Shown here: positions 18,281 through 26,543 of the stretch, in pieces
Position numbering within the stretch: the first letter of the stretch is position 1
How the letters are laid out: each line of letters opens with the position of its first letter
NCBI RefSeq assembly: GCF_900101885.1
Contig: NZ_FNAN01000023.1
Location: 1-61,681, forward strand
Direction: 5' to 3'
From: Dyadobacter soli
GTDB lineage: Bacteria > Bacteroidota > Bacteroidia > Cytophagales > Spirosomataceae
Length of the DNA: 61,681 nucleotides
Made by a program: the position numbers and the translations under genes
The notes under the pieces: model-generated
Told to the model about the DNA's origin: nothing
Seen by the model: the letters and a program-made list of their open reading frames with translations, nothing else
Databases searched by the model: none

Positions 18281-19423
18281 TTATTGTTTGATAGTGCTTT
18301 CTTCCAATACGTACCTCCTTTCGTTGTTAGGTTGTTGTTTGTAATTGAGCCCGGTTGTCAGCGCGAGCCCTTTCAATACATCGCGGACATCATCTTGCAG
18401 GATAAGCGATCCCCGAAATTTGACACCAGCGAGTTCCGGTTGTTTTAGTTCAATATCTACTCTGTAATACCGCATCACTTTTCGCAGGATTTCACCCAGC
18501 GGCGCCACATTCAGCACCAGGGAGCCGTCTTTCCAGGAAACATATTCCTGCACATCCACCTGCTGTGTTTGCAATACCGCCTGCTGCTGGTCGAAAATGG
18601 CCCGTGTGCCCGGTGTGATCTTCGTTTTCTTTGATCCGAACAATGTCTGCCGCTGCGTGGTGAGCTCCACGCTGCCCTTCGTGAGCACCGTCGCCGTGTA
18701 AGCATCATCATCATAGGCACTTACGTCAAACTCCGTTCCGAGCACTTTCACCTCCATATCTTTGGTATGCACGTAAAACGGTGCGTTTTCGGCATGGGTT
18801 ACCGCGAAATACGCCTGGCCTTCGAGGTACACCTCGCGCTGGCCTTTATCGAAATGCGTCGGATATACCAGCTTGGAGCCGGAGTTCAGCCAGATACGCG
18901 TCCCGTCGGAAAGCGTCAGCACCGACCGCTTGCCATAGGGCACGATCAATGTATTAAACTGCTGATCTCCGGCCACCTGCTGGCCTATTGTCGATGAAGA
19001 GTCAACCTGAATGAGCGCCCCGTTCTGCTGGTACACGACGCTCGAATTCTCTTTCCGCAGGTTTATCGAACGCTTGTCGGCGAGAATCAGCCGGGTTTCT
19101 TCCGGAATGTCCCTCGCTTTGGAAGCTACGTCCTGCATTACCCTGGCCGAATCCTCGTAAAAAACCAGGTACCCGACGCCCGCCAGCAACAGCAACGTCA
19201 CCGAAGCCGCCGCAGCGATCCAGAATGTGTTGAATGATCTTTGTTTTTTCTGTGAAATGGTTTCGCCAACCTGGTTCCACAGGGCATCCTTTTCAGTGGC
19301 AGAAAAGGTTTCGTTACGGAGGGTTTTAAACAGCAGCCTGGACCGCTCGCCCGCAACTCTTTCCTGTTCGGTCAGATGTTCCGGGTCCGGTATCGGCTCC
19401 TGTTTGTTGCTTTTTCTTTTCAT
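18281..19423 (-). CDS. FecR-family anti-sigma factor
   Basis: 380 residues. A cytoplasmic N-terminus of about 64 residues would bind the sigma factor. One transmembrane helix (about 65-88, FWIAAAASVTLLLLAGVGYLV) is followed by a periplasmic FecR domain (VPYGKRSVLTLSDGTRIWLNSGS about 160-182; REVYLEGQAYFAV; VKVLGTEFDVSAYDDD). The C-terminal part is the DUF4974-type STN-like end (LGEILRKVMRYYRVDIELKQ). It should transmit the occupancy of the STN-SusC receptor to the ECF sigma factor encoded 91 bp upstream. The 5' leader contains an imperfect inverted repeat (GCGCTT..AGAGCGC). Confidence 0.93.
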   Translation of the reverse strand: MKRKSNKQEPIPDPEHLTEQERVAGERSRLLFKTLRNETFSATEKDALWNQVGETISQKKQRSFNTFWIAAAASVTLLLLAGVGYLVFYEDSARVMQDVASKARDIPEETRLILADKRSINLRKENSSVVYQQNGALIQVDSSSTIGQQVAGDQQFNTLIVPYGKRSVLTLSDGTRIWLNSGSKLVYPTHFDKGQREVYLEGQAYFAVTHAENAPFYVHTKDMEVKVLGTEFDVSAYDDDAYTATVLTKGSVELTTQRQTLFGSKKTKITPGTRAIFDQQQAVLQTQQVDVQEYVSWKDGSLVLNVAPLGEILRKVMRYYRVDIELKQPELAGVKFRGSLILQDDVRDVLKGLALTTGLNYKQQPNNERRYVLEESTIKQ

Positions 19424-19514
19424 GGAAGCGCTTGTTTAAACTACAAGAGCGCAACCTGCGGCAGATATAGACTTCTAAAAGGATTTATTTTAACAAAAAA
19501 GAGAAAATATTTTC

Positions 19515-20102
19515 TTAACAGCACATTATCAGGAAGATAGCACCGAATTCCAGCTTACCACGAAGCTCTTTCAGGGCACGGTACACGAAGGTGCGGCAGG
19601 TAGGGACGGAAATCTGCATAATCGCGGCAATCTCGTCGTAGTCGAGGTCCTGGTGGAATCGCAGATAGAGGATCTCGCGCTGGCGGTCGGGAAGGAGGTT
19701 AATTTCCGCGGCCAGATGTTGCAGGATTTCCCGCTCCTTTTCGTCCATAATGAGCTCCTGCTCGATGCTGAATGTGAATGCATTGATCGCCAGCGAATCC
19801 TCGGTATCCCAGCGGTCGAAACGCAGCATCGAAGATTTGCGGTGCGCCAGATGCAGCTTCCGGCGCAATGATTTGAGGAGATAGAACTTCGCATTGGCGT
19901 CACGGGCCAGGTTTTTCCGGTAGCCATGCAAATCGATAAACAGGTCATGAATGCAATCCTTCACCAGGTCGCGGTCGGAGCTGTACCGCATGCCGAATGC
20001 GTACAGCACGTCGGCGTACTGGTCGTAAAGGTCGCTAAACGCATCGGGATCGCCGGAAATGAAGCGTAGCCAGGTATCATGATCCGGATCGGAATGTGTC
20101 AT
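19515..20102 (-). CDS. ECF-type RNA polymerase sigma factor
   Basis: 195 residues with sigma region 2 (DAFSDLYDQYADVLYAFGMRY; LVKDCIHDLFIDLHGYRKNL) and region 4 helix-turn-helix (LPDRQREILYLRFHQDLDYDEIAAIM, then ISVPTCRTFVYRALKELR). No extra domain is present. As first gene of the sigma/FecR/STN-SusC/SusD cluster it most likely directs transcription of the susCD part and is held inactive by the adjacent FecR. A 14-bp AT palindrome (AGAAAATATTTTCT, 19502-19515) followed by a U run on the minus strand overlaps its stop and could weakly attenuate readthrough into fecR. Confidence 0.94.
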   Translation of the reverse strand: MTHSDPDHDTWLRFISGDPDAFSDLYDQYADVLYAFGMRYSSDRDLVKDCIHDLFIDLHGYRKNLARDANAKFYLLKSLRRKLHLAHRKSSMLRFDRWDTEDSLAINAFTFSIEQELIMDEKEREILQHLAAEINLLPDRQREILYLRFHQDLDYDEIAAIMQISVPTCRTFVYRALKELRGKLEFGAIFLIMCC

Positions 20103-20305
20103 AACGCAGAGTTCAATGCATATTTGCCCATAACGTTACACCAAACGTTTTTCCAAAATGGGGCATTAAATGTAATAAGTATCTATTAAAGTTATTAAAT
20201 ATCTCCTGTTTCTTCTACCTATTTTTATACCGGCATATTTCGGGCCGCCGCTACGCTTGCCAAGTGACCGGATACTTTTTACTTTGCATCAAAAAAGCAA
20301 TCAAC

Positions 20306-21262
20306 ATGGAACCAGCACTATTGAATGAAGTCCCGTCGCTCGATTTGGCCGATTTCACATCGGGAGACGCCCGGCGAAAGCAGCAGTTTGTGAAAGACCT
20401 CGGCGCAGCATTCACTAATATAGGGTTTGTAGCTATTAAAAACCACGGGTTAAGCGATGACCTGCGCAATGCGCTTTACGAATCCGTACAGGAATTCTTT
20501 TCGCAGCCGGACGACGTCAAGAAAAAGTACGAGTTCCCTGAATTGTTCGGCCAGCGCGGTTATATCGGCAAAGGCAAAGAAACTGCAAAAGGTTTCAAAG
20601 TGGCCGATTTGAAGGAATTTTACCACGTAGGCCAGCCCGCGCCTGTCGGACAAATGCCTTCGAATATCTTCCCCGAGGAGTTTCCAGATTTCAAAAAACA
20701 CACCCTCGAAGTTTACCATACTTTCGAAAACGCTGGCAAAACACTGTTGCGGGCGATTGCCATTTACCTGGATCTTCCAGAGGATTATTTTGAAGATAAG
20801 GTCAGAAACGGCGACAGTCTGCTCCGTGCGTTGCATTATTTTCCTATTCCAAACCCTGAACTGGTACCGGAAGGCGCCGTGCGGGCGGCGGCACACGGAG
20901 ATATCAACCTCATCACACTGCTCATGGGCGCCAGCGCGGAAGGCCTGGAAGTGCTCCGCCGCGACGGCGAATGGATCGCCATTACCGCATTGCCCGACCA
21001 GATCGTCGTGAATGTGGGCGATATGCTCGACAGGCTGACCAACCACAAGCTCAAATCGACCATTCACCGCGTGGTGAATCCGCCGCGCGAGAAAATGGGG
21101 ACGTCGCGCTATTCCATTCCGTTTTTTATGCACCCCCGCGCCGATATGGACCTGACCAGCCTCGAAAGCTGCGTCACACCCGAAAATCCAAAGCTATACG
21201 TCAATATGACTGCCGGTGAATTTCTCGATGAACGTTTGCGGGAGCTCGGTTTGAAAAAATAA
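20306..21262 (+). CDS. 2-oxoglutarate/Fe(II) oxygenase, isopenicillin N synthase-like
   Basis: 318 residues from the ATG at 20306. The frame opens 14 codons earlier, but MTGYFLLCIKKAIN is not family-like and the ATG at 20306 follows an A-rich stretch. The N-terminal DIOX_N part has FTNIGFVAIKNHG. The jelly-roll core has the iron ligands His197 and Asp199 (AAHGDINLITLL) and His254 (STIHRVVNP), and the 2-oxoglutarate-binding Arg268/Ser270 (RYSIPFF). It hydroxylates or oxidises a small molecule in the cytoplasm; the substrate is unknown. The putative chrA gene begins 13 bp downstream, so they are probably cotranscribed. Confidence 0.88.
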   Translation: MEPALLNEVPSLDLADFTSGDARRKQQFVKDLGAAFTNIGFVAIKNHGLSDDLRNALYESVQEFFSQPDDVKKKYEFPELFGQRGYIGKGKETAKGFKVADLKEFYHVGQPAPVGQMPSNIFPEEFPDFKKHTLEVYHTFENAGKTLLRAIAIYLDLPEDYFEDKVRNGDSLLRALHYFPIPNPELVPEGAVRAAAHGDINLITLLMGASAEGLEVLRRDGEWIAITALPDQIVVNVGDMLDRLTNHKLKSTIHRVVNPPREKMGTSRYSIPFFMHPRADMDLTSLESCVTPENPKLYVNMTAGEFLDERLRELGLKK

Positions 21263-21275
21263 AAGTACCCTCAGT

Positions 21276-22463
21276 TTGTCTTACCCACCTATCCGTCGAT
21301 TTCGTTACATCATTTACCTGATGGACATCCTGTTGCTGTCACTCACGGCATTCGGAGGCCCGCAGGTACACCTGATGATGATGATCGAACGGCTCGTGCA
21401 CAAGCGGCGCTACGTTACCGAGGAGGAACTACTTGAATTGCAGGCACTTTGCTCAATATTGCCCGGACCAAGTTCCACGCAAACCGTTACAGCGATAGGT
21501 CTCAAAATAGGCGGGCAACCGCTCGCCTACCTTACATTGCTGGTGTGGTCGCTGCCTGCGATGATCCTGATGACGCTTGCCGCCATCGGTATCCATTACC
21601 TCGAGCGCAATGCTATTTCGCTCGATTTCACGCGGTTTGTCGGGCCTATGGCTGTTGCATTTTTGATGTACGGCGCTTCGTCCATTGCCCGGAAAGTCAT
21701 TCACAACACCCAGGGGTGGACATTCCTCGTCATTTCGACCATTCTCGCATACATGTACCCGTCGCCTTACATGACGCCTGTGCTCATCGTGTGCGGGGGC
21801 GTGGCTTCGTCGCTCAATTTCAAGAAGCACGAGAAAATGGAGAAGGCAGAAATCCGCATTAAATGGCGGCCCATTATCTTCTGGATCTCCGTCTTGATCG
21901 CCGCCGCCATTATCGGTAAAATCACAAATTCATTACCTGTGAGGCTTTTCGAGAACTTCTACCGGAACGGCAGCCTCGTTTTCGGCGGCGGGCAGGTGCT
22001 GATCCCCATTCTTTACAACGAGTTCGTAACCTTCAAGCATTATCTTTCCGAGCAGGAGTTCCTCGCGGGTATGGCGCTTACGCAGGTCGTACCCGGGCCG
22101 GTGTTCTCCATCGCCACTTTTGTCGGGAGCGTTTCGCTGCAATCCAACGGCTGGTTTGGCCAGATTGTCGGCGGGTTTGTAGCAACGGCAGGTATCTTCC
22201 TCCCCGGCACGTTCTTCATCTTTTTCGCCTACCCTTTCTGGGACCAGCTGAAACGTTACCGCGGTATCCGGGCCTCGCTTGAAGGCATTCACGCCGCCAG
22301 TTGCGGCCTCACCATCGCTGCCGCCATCTCGCTCTTTCAACCGATGATGACCAACATTCAGCCCGTTGTGACTGTGATTGTTACGCTGCTTGTCGTTGCA
22401 TTCGGCAAGGTGCCGTCTTATGTGATCATACTGGCGGGGCTGTTGCTGGGGCTGGTGTTCTAA
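21276..22463 (+). CDS. chrA: Chromate transporter ChrA-family protein
   Basis: 395 residues, a two-domain CHR-family membrane protein of about 10-12 helices. The first half contains SLTAFGGPQVH and CSILPGPSSTQ. The second half repeats the same elements as LVFGGGQVLIPIL and TQVVPGPVFSIATFVG, showing the internal duplication of long-chain CHR proteins. Members export chromate; actual chromate transport here is inferred from the family only. The start is TTG at 21276; ATG at 21321 would remove the helix-preceding segment. It follows the 2OG oxygenase gene by 13 bp. No chrB-type regulator or other metal gene is near. Confidence 0.85.
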   Translation: MSYPPIRRFRYIIYLMDILLLSLTAFGGPQVHLMMMIERLVHKRRYVTEEELLELQALCSILPGPSSTQTVTAIGLKIGGQPLAYLTLLVWSLPAMILMTLAAIGIHYLERNAISLDFTRFVGPMAVAFLMYGASSIARKVIHNTQGWTFLVISTILAYMYPSPYMTPVLIVCGGVASSLNFKKHEKMEKAEIRIKWRPIIFWISVLIAAAIIGKITNSLPVRLFENFYRNGSLVFGGGQVLIPILYNEFVTFKHYLSEQEFLAGMALTQVVPGPVFSIATFVGSVSLQSNGWFGQIVGGFVATAGIFLPGTFFIFFAYPFWDQLKRYRGIRASLEGIHAASCGLTIAAAISLFQPMMTNIQPVVTVIVTLLVVAFGKVPSYVIILAGLLLGLVF

Positions 22464-22538
22464 CCTATTTCGCTGGGAGAACGGGAAACGTTGTGTATCT
22501 TTACTTAGACTTCATTGCAAAACTTAACGCGAAGAAAT

Positions 22539-22808
22539 ATGCTTTTGGAACTCAATGATAACGTAATCAAAAGTACCGGACTCACTGAGCAGGAGTTGAG
22601 GATCGAGTTGGCTGTGCGGCTGTACGAAGACGGGAAGATCACGGTCGGCCAGGGCGGTACAATGACCGGGCTGGGCAGCATTCGCTTCCAGAAGGAACTC
22701 GGGAAACGTAAAATCGCGTGGCATTATGATGTGGAGGATCTACATGCCGATCTTGAAACGTTAAAAAAACTGTCTGATAGTCAAGTCCAAAAATCAGTAA
22801 ACGAATAA
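22539..22808 (+). CDS. UPF0175-family small protein (antitoxin-like), orphan
   Basis: 89 residues from the ATG at 22539 (a TTG eight codons earlier is less likely). The family pattern is clear: ELRIELAVRLYEDGKITVGQGG, then a helix-turn-helix-like stretch and IAWHYDVEDLHADLETLKKL at the end. UPF0175 proteins often sit beside a PIN-domain (DUF3368) protein and are thought to be antitoxins or small regulators. Here the next gene is a GH3 enzyme 26 bp on, and no PIN protein is present on either side. Confidence 0.75.
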   Translation: MLLELNDNVIKSTGLTEQELRIELAVRLYEDGKITVGQGGTMTGLGSIRFQKELGKRKIAWHYDVEDLHADLETLKKLSDSQVQKSVNE

Positions 22809-22834
22809 TACCAGCATAAGCATTCCCAACCCCA

Positions 22835-25813
22835 ATGACCAGACACCACCTAACCCTATTTACACTTCTTTTTCTCTCAGCATTTACCACAAAAGCCCAA
22901 ATCAGCACTTCACCGGGCTTTTTGAATAAAAATAACACCAATGCGTCCCGGCAATGGGTCGATTCTGTTTTTGCGACGCTGACGCCCGATGAACGCATTG
23001 CGCAGCTCATTATGGTCGCAGCGGTTTCGGATACCAAACGGGCTTTGATTGACCCTAAAACCAGTAACCCGACGGTGGTAGAGAAACTGATCCGCGAAAA
23101 CAAGGTCGGCGGTATCGTGTTTTTCCAGGGCGGACCGGTGCCACAGGCGCGGCTGACGAATCATTACCAATCGATTTCGAAAGTGCCGTTGCTGGTGGCG
23201 ATGGATGCGGAATTCGGGCTGGCGATGCGGATCGATAGTACCGTGCGGTATCCCTATCAAATGACGCTGGGCGCCATTCAAGGTAATAATGAACTGATTT
23301 ATGAAATGGGCGCACAACTCGCGAAGCAAGCGAGAAGGCTGGGAATGCATATCAATTTCGCGCCGGTAGCTGACGTGAATAACAATCCCAATAACCCGGT
23401 GATCAGCTTCCGGTCGTTTGGAGAAAATAAATATAAAGTAGCTGAAAAGGCGGTTGCGTACATGCGTGGAATGCAGGACAACGGACTGTTAACCAGCGCA
23501 AAACACTTCCCCGGCCACGGCGATACCGGCGTCGATTCACATTACGATCTGCCGTTGATTTCGCATTCCGTACAACGCATTGATTCGCTGGAACTTTACC
23601 CGTTCCGTGCGCTGATCGACAACGGCCTGAGCGGCATGATGATCGCCCATTTGAGCATTCCGGCGCTGGATAAAACGCCTAATCTGCCCTCCACCCTTTC
23701 CAAACCGATTGTAAGCAGACTGCTGCGCGACCAACTTGGATTTGAAGGTTTGATTTACTCCGACGCCATGAATATGAAGGGCGTCACCAAATACTTCCCG
23801 GATGGCAAAGCCGACGCAATGGGCCTCGAAGCGGGTATGGACCTGCTGGAATTTACCGAAGATGTGAACAAATCCATTGCGGAGATCAAAAAGAGCATTG
23901 CGGAGGGAAAAATCACACAGGCGGAGATCGATGCCCGTTGCCGCAAAGTACTGGAAGCCAAGGCATGGGCGGGGCTTAACCATTACAAGCCGGTTGACCT
24001 CAACAATTTATACGAAGACCTGAACCCCAAAGCAGCGGAACTTACTAACCGTCTGCTAACCGAAAAAGCCCTTACAATACTCAAAAACGACAACAGCATT
24101 CTGCCGCTGCGCGAGCTGGACACCTTGAAAATTGCCTCCATTTCCGTCGGAGCCGATACTATTACTACCTTCCAGAATACGCTCGGGCTTTACACTACCG
24201 TAGACCATTTTCAAATTCCCGCCAAGGCGACAGCCGAGCAGATCGAGGCGGTACGTTCGAAGTTGAATGCGTATAACCTGCTGCTGGTAGGCGTGCATCT
24301 GGGTAGCATATCCCCGCGCACCAGCTACGGCCTTACCGAGCCGATGAGCGCGGTGTTGCAGGAATTAATCGCTACCAAAAAGGCAGTGGTTTCGGTTTTT
24401 GGGAATCCGTATGCATTGAACAAAATACCCAAAACTGACGACGCGAAGGCGCTCGTTATGGCTTACCAGTTGACTTCTTACACGCAAGATCTGTCGGCCC
24501 AGCTCATTTTCGGCGCCATTCCTGCGGCAGGCAAGCTGCCGGTGACGGTGAATGCACAATATCCATACAATGCAGGCATCGAAACGCCGGCGCTGGGCCG
24601 ATTGAAATACACCATTCCCGAAGAACTCGGGCTGGACTCGAAGGTGATTACATTTAAAATAGACTCCATTGCCAATGCTGCCGTAACGCAAAAGGCGACA
24701 CCTGGCTGCGTGGTGCAACTCGCCAAGGACGGCAAGGTGTTTTTCCGCAAAGCATATGGGAAGCATACATACGAAGGTAATCATCCCGTAAAAGTGACGG
24801 ATTTGTACGATTTGGCCTCGGTTACCAAAATCACGGCTTCTACCCTCGCATTGATGAGCCTCTGGGACGCCAAAAAATTCGATCTCGACGCGACCATGAA
24901 GGATTACCTGCCCGATTTCGAAGGTTCCAACAAAGCGGATCTGCATTGGCGCCGCGTGCTCACGCATAGTGCCCGCCTGAAAGCATTTATCGTGCTTTGG
25001 AAAGAGGCTCAGAAAGCGGATGGCAGTTGGAAGAAGAAGACATTCAGCACGAAGCAATCTAAACGCTTCCCGACTTCGGTCGTGGGCGATAGTCTGTTTA
25101 TCTTCAAAAATTACGACAAAACCATCTTCAAATCGATCCGCGATTCTCCTTTAAATGAGAAGGAAGGCTACGTTTACAGCGACCTTTCGTTTATCCTTTA
25201 TCCTCAGATTGTAAAACGGTTGAGCGGGGAGAATTTTGAGGATTATGTTAAAAACCACTATTACCACAAACTCGGCGCGAATACCCTCACTTTCAATCCT
25301 AAACGCTTTTACAAACTGGACGACATCGTGCCTACCGAACGCGACACGTTCTTCCGCATGACGCAACTTCACGGCCAGGTACACGACGAAGCCGCGGCAA
25401 TGTTAGGCGGATTGAGCGGCCACGCGGGGCTTTTCGGTACTTCCAACGACGTGATGAAAGTGTGGCAAATGTATTTGCAGGATGGCTATTACGGCGGTCA
25501 GCAGCTATTGAGCAAGGATGCTCTGATCGAGTTTACGCGCTACCAGTATCCGGAGGAAGGCAGCCGCCGCGGGATCGGATTTGACAAACCTACATTCAAA
25601 TACACCGGCAATGCACCGCGGTATGCGAGCCCGTCGAGCTTCGGGCATACGGGTTACACGGGTATTATGACCTGGGCCGATCCGGCATGGGGGCTGAATT
25701 ATGTCTTTTTGTCGAACCGGGTGTATCCTACACGGGACAACAATAAGATCTCGTCGATGAACATCCGTACCTCGATCATGGATGTGGTTTACGAGCAGCT
25801 TTTAAAAAAGTAA
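22835..25813 (+). CDS. Exported GH3 beta-N-acetylhexosaminidase fused to a serine hydrolase (beta-lactamase fold)
   Basis: 992 residues, signal peptide 1-21 (TTKAQ). Residues about 40-400 are a glycoside hydrolase family 3 barrel of the NagZ type: KHFPGHGDT (223-231), the Asp234-Ser-His236 acid/base dyad of NagZ enzymes, and nucleophile Asp310 in YSDAMNM. A GH3 C-terminal domain follows (about 410-580). Residues about 600-992 are a class C beta-lactamase/DD-peptidase-like domain with SVTK (Ser662, Lys665), YSD in GYVYSDLSF and HTG in GHTGYTG. The combination points to cleavage of muropeptides (GlcNAc removal plus peptide or ester hydrolysis) in the periplasm. The nearby LD-carboxypeptidase gene fits peptidoglycan turnover. 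The fusion is known in Bacteroidota. Confidence 0.9.
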   Translation: MTRHHLTLFTLLFLSAFTTKAQISTSPGFLNKNNTNASRQWVDSVFATLTPDERIAQLIMVAAVSDTKRALIDPKTSNPTVVEKLIRENKVGGIVFFQGGPVPQARLTNHYQSISKVPLLVAMDAEFGLAMRIDSTVRYPYQMTLGAIQGNNELIYEMGAQLAKQARRLGMHINFAPVADVNNNPNNPVISFRSFGENKYKVAEKAVAYMRGMQDNGLLTSAKHFPGHGDTGVDSHYDLPLISHSVQRIDSLELYPFRALIDNGLSGMMIAHLSIPALDKTPNLPSTLSKPIVSRLLRDQLGFEGLIYSDAMNMKGVTKYFPDGKADAMGLEAGMDLLEFTEDVNKSIAEIKKSIAEGKITQAEIDARCRKVLEAKAWAGLNHYKPVDLNNLYEDLNPKAAELTNRLLTEKALTILKNDNSILPLRELDTLKIASISVGADTITTFQNTLGLYTTVDHFQIPAKATAEQIEAVRSKLNAYNLLLVGVHLGSISPRTSYGLTEPMSAVLQELIATKKAVVSVFGNPYALNKIPKTDDAKALVMAYQLTSYTQDLSAQLIFGAIPAAGKLPVTVNAQYPYNAGIETPALGRLKYTIPEELGLDSKVITFKIDSIANAAVTQKATPGCVVQLAKDGKVFFRKAYGKHTYEGNHPVKVTDLYDLASVTKITASTLALMSLWDAKKFDLDATMKDYLPDFEGSNKADLHWRRVLTHSARLKAFIVLWKEAQKADGSWKKKTFSTKQSKRFPTSVVGDSLFIFKNYDKTIFKSIRDSPLNEKEGYVYSDLSFILYPQIVKRLSGENFEDYVKNHYYHKLGANTLTFNPKRFYKLDDIVPTERDTFFRMTQLHGQVHDEAAAMLGGLSGHAGLFGTSNDVMKVWQMYLQDGYYGGQQLLSKDALIEFTRYQYPEEGSRRGIGFDKPTFKYTGNAPRYASPSSFGHTGYTGIMTWADPAWGLNYVFLSNRVYPTRDNNKISSMNIRTSIMDVVYEQLLKK

Positions 25814-25816
25814 TGT

Positions 25817-25824
25817 TACCTTTG
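25817..25824 (+). promoter_or_regulatory. Candidate -7 element of DUF721 gene
   Basis: TACCTTTG fits TANNTTTG 27 bp before the ATG at 25851, directly after the stop codon of the GH3 fusion gene. A matching -33 TTG is absent. Confidence 0.4.
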
Positions 25825-25850
25825 CAATACTCACGAACAAGGTTATCACA

Positions 25851-26171
25851 ATGTACTATCGGTTTGACAAGGAAAAAGCGTCCCGACGACCCGGCGTCAC
25901 GCCGTTGAAGGAGGCTATCGATCAGATGCTCGACAGGTACAAGTTGCGTAACCGTTTCGACCAATCCTACGTGGTCGCGCATTGGGACAAGATCATGGGT
26001 TCGGCCATCGCGAGCCGCACCCAGAAGGTGTACATCAAAGACGGCACCCTGTTCCTCCAAATCGAATCCGCACCGCTCCGCAACGAACTTTTCCGCGCCA
26101 AAAGCAAGATCATCGAGCTAATCAACCGGGAAATGGGCAGTACGCTGGTGCAGGATGTGATTTTTGTCTGA
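25851..26171 (+). CDS. DUF721 (DciA-like) protein
   Basis: 106 residues; cytoplasmic. The DUF721 pattern is seen in PLKEAIDQMLDRYKLRNRF, VVAHWDKIMGSAIASRTQKVYIKDG and LFLQIESAPLRNELFRAKSKIIELIN. DUF721 proteins related to DciA assist loading of the replicative helicase in bacteria lacking DnaC. That role is inferred here, since the short Bacteroidota forms contain only the core domain. It begins 37 bp after the GH3 fusion gene. Confidence 0.85.
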   Translation: MYYRFDKEKASRRPGVTPLKEAIDQMLDRYKLRNRFDQSYVVAHWDKIMGSAIASRTQKVYIKDGTLFLQIESAPLRNELFRAKSKIIELINREMGSTLVQDVIFV

Positions 26172-26225
26172 TTTCTTCCAACAGGAAAAATTTGTAACTT
26201 GAATCCGCAATAATCATTGAAGGAT

Positions 26226-26435
26226 ATGACTACGCTGACGATAAAAACCGAAAAAGAGGAAGTGATAGAGGCTGTAAAGGCACTTTTACGGGGATTTAAA
26301 GTGGCATATGAAGAGTCATCCTATGATCCTGAGTTTGTTGCCAAAATAGAGATAAGTATGCAACAAGTACGGCAAGGCAAAACCATAAAATACGAGCCCG
26401 GTAGTGATCTATGGGACCTGGTAAATTCTAAATAG
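26226..26435 (+). CDS. Small antitoxin-like protein (DUF2683-type)
   Basis: 69 residues from ATG 26226, preceded by AAGGAT as ribosome-binding site. MTTLTIKTEKEEVIEAVKAL is typical of the short proteins paired with YoeB/RelE toxins in Bacteroidota (recognised from memory). The middle, YDPEFVAKIEISMQQVRQGK, and the acidic end are like toxin-binding tails. A toxin gene should follow within a few bases; instead only its last codons remain at 26437-26493, so this looks like a solitary antitoxin. Confidence 0.65.
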   Translation: MTTLTIKTEKEEVIEAVKALLRGFKVAYEESSYDPEFVAKIEISMQQVRQGKTIKYEPGSDLWDLVNSK

Positions 26436-26436
26436 C

Positions 26437-26493
26437 ATTTTGCGAACGGGCGGTCATACCGTCTATATTCTTTCTCTGAAAGGCCACTACTAG
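26437..26493 (+). pseudogene. Remnant of a YoeB/RelE-family toxin gene (3' end only)
   Basis: Directly after the antitoxin stop, in the -1 frame relative to its stop, the sequence reads ILRTGGHTVYILSLKGHY then TAG. Ending in VYILS-KGHY is characteristic of YoeB/Txe/RelE toxins, whose last residues include a catalytic His/Tyr. No start codon or N-terminal part exists between the antitoxin and this fragment, so most of the gene has been deleted. It is too short to be found as an ORF. Confidence 0.6.
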
Positions 26494-26543
26494 TCCCTAT
26501 CTTGCTGCCCATAAAACAAAGGGTGCATTGCTTACGAATCTGA

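Noticed and set aside
20264..22463. 2OG oxygenase plus ChrA-type transporter considered as a small biosynthesis-and-export system
   Set aside because: Adjacency alone supports cotranscription; no third gene or conserved motif points to a natural-product pathway.
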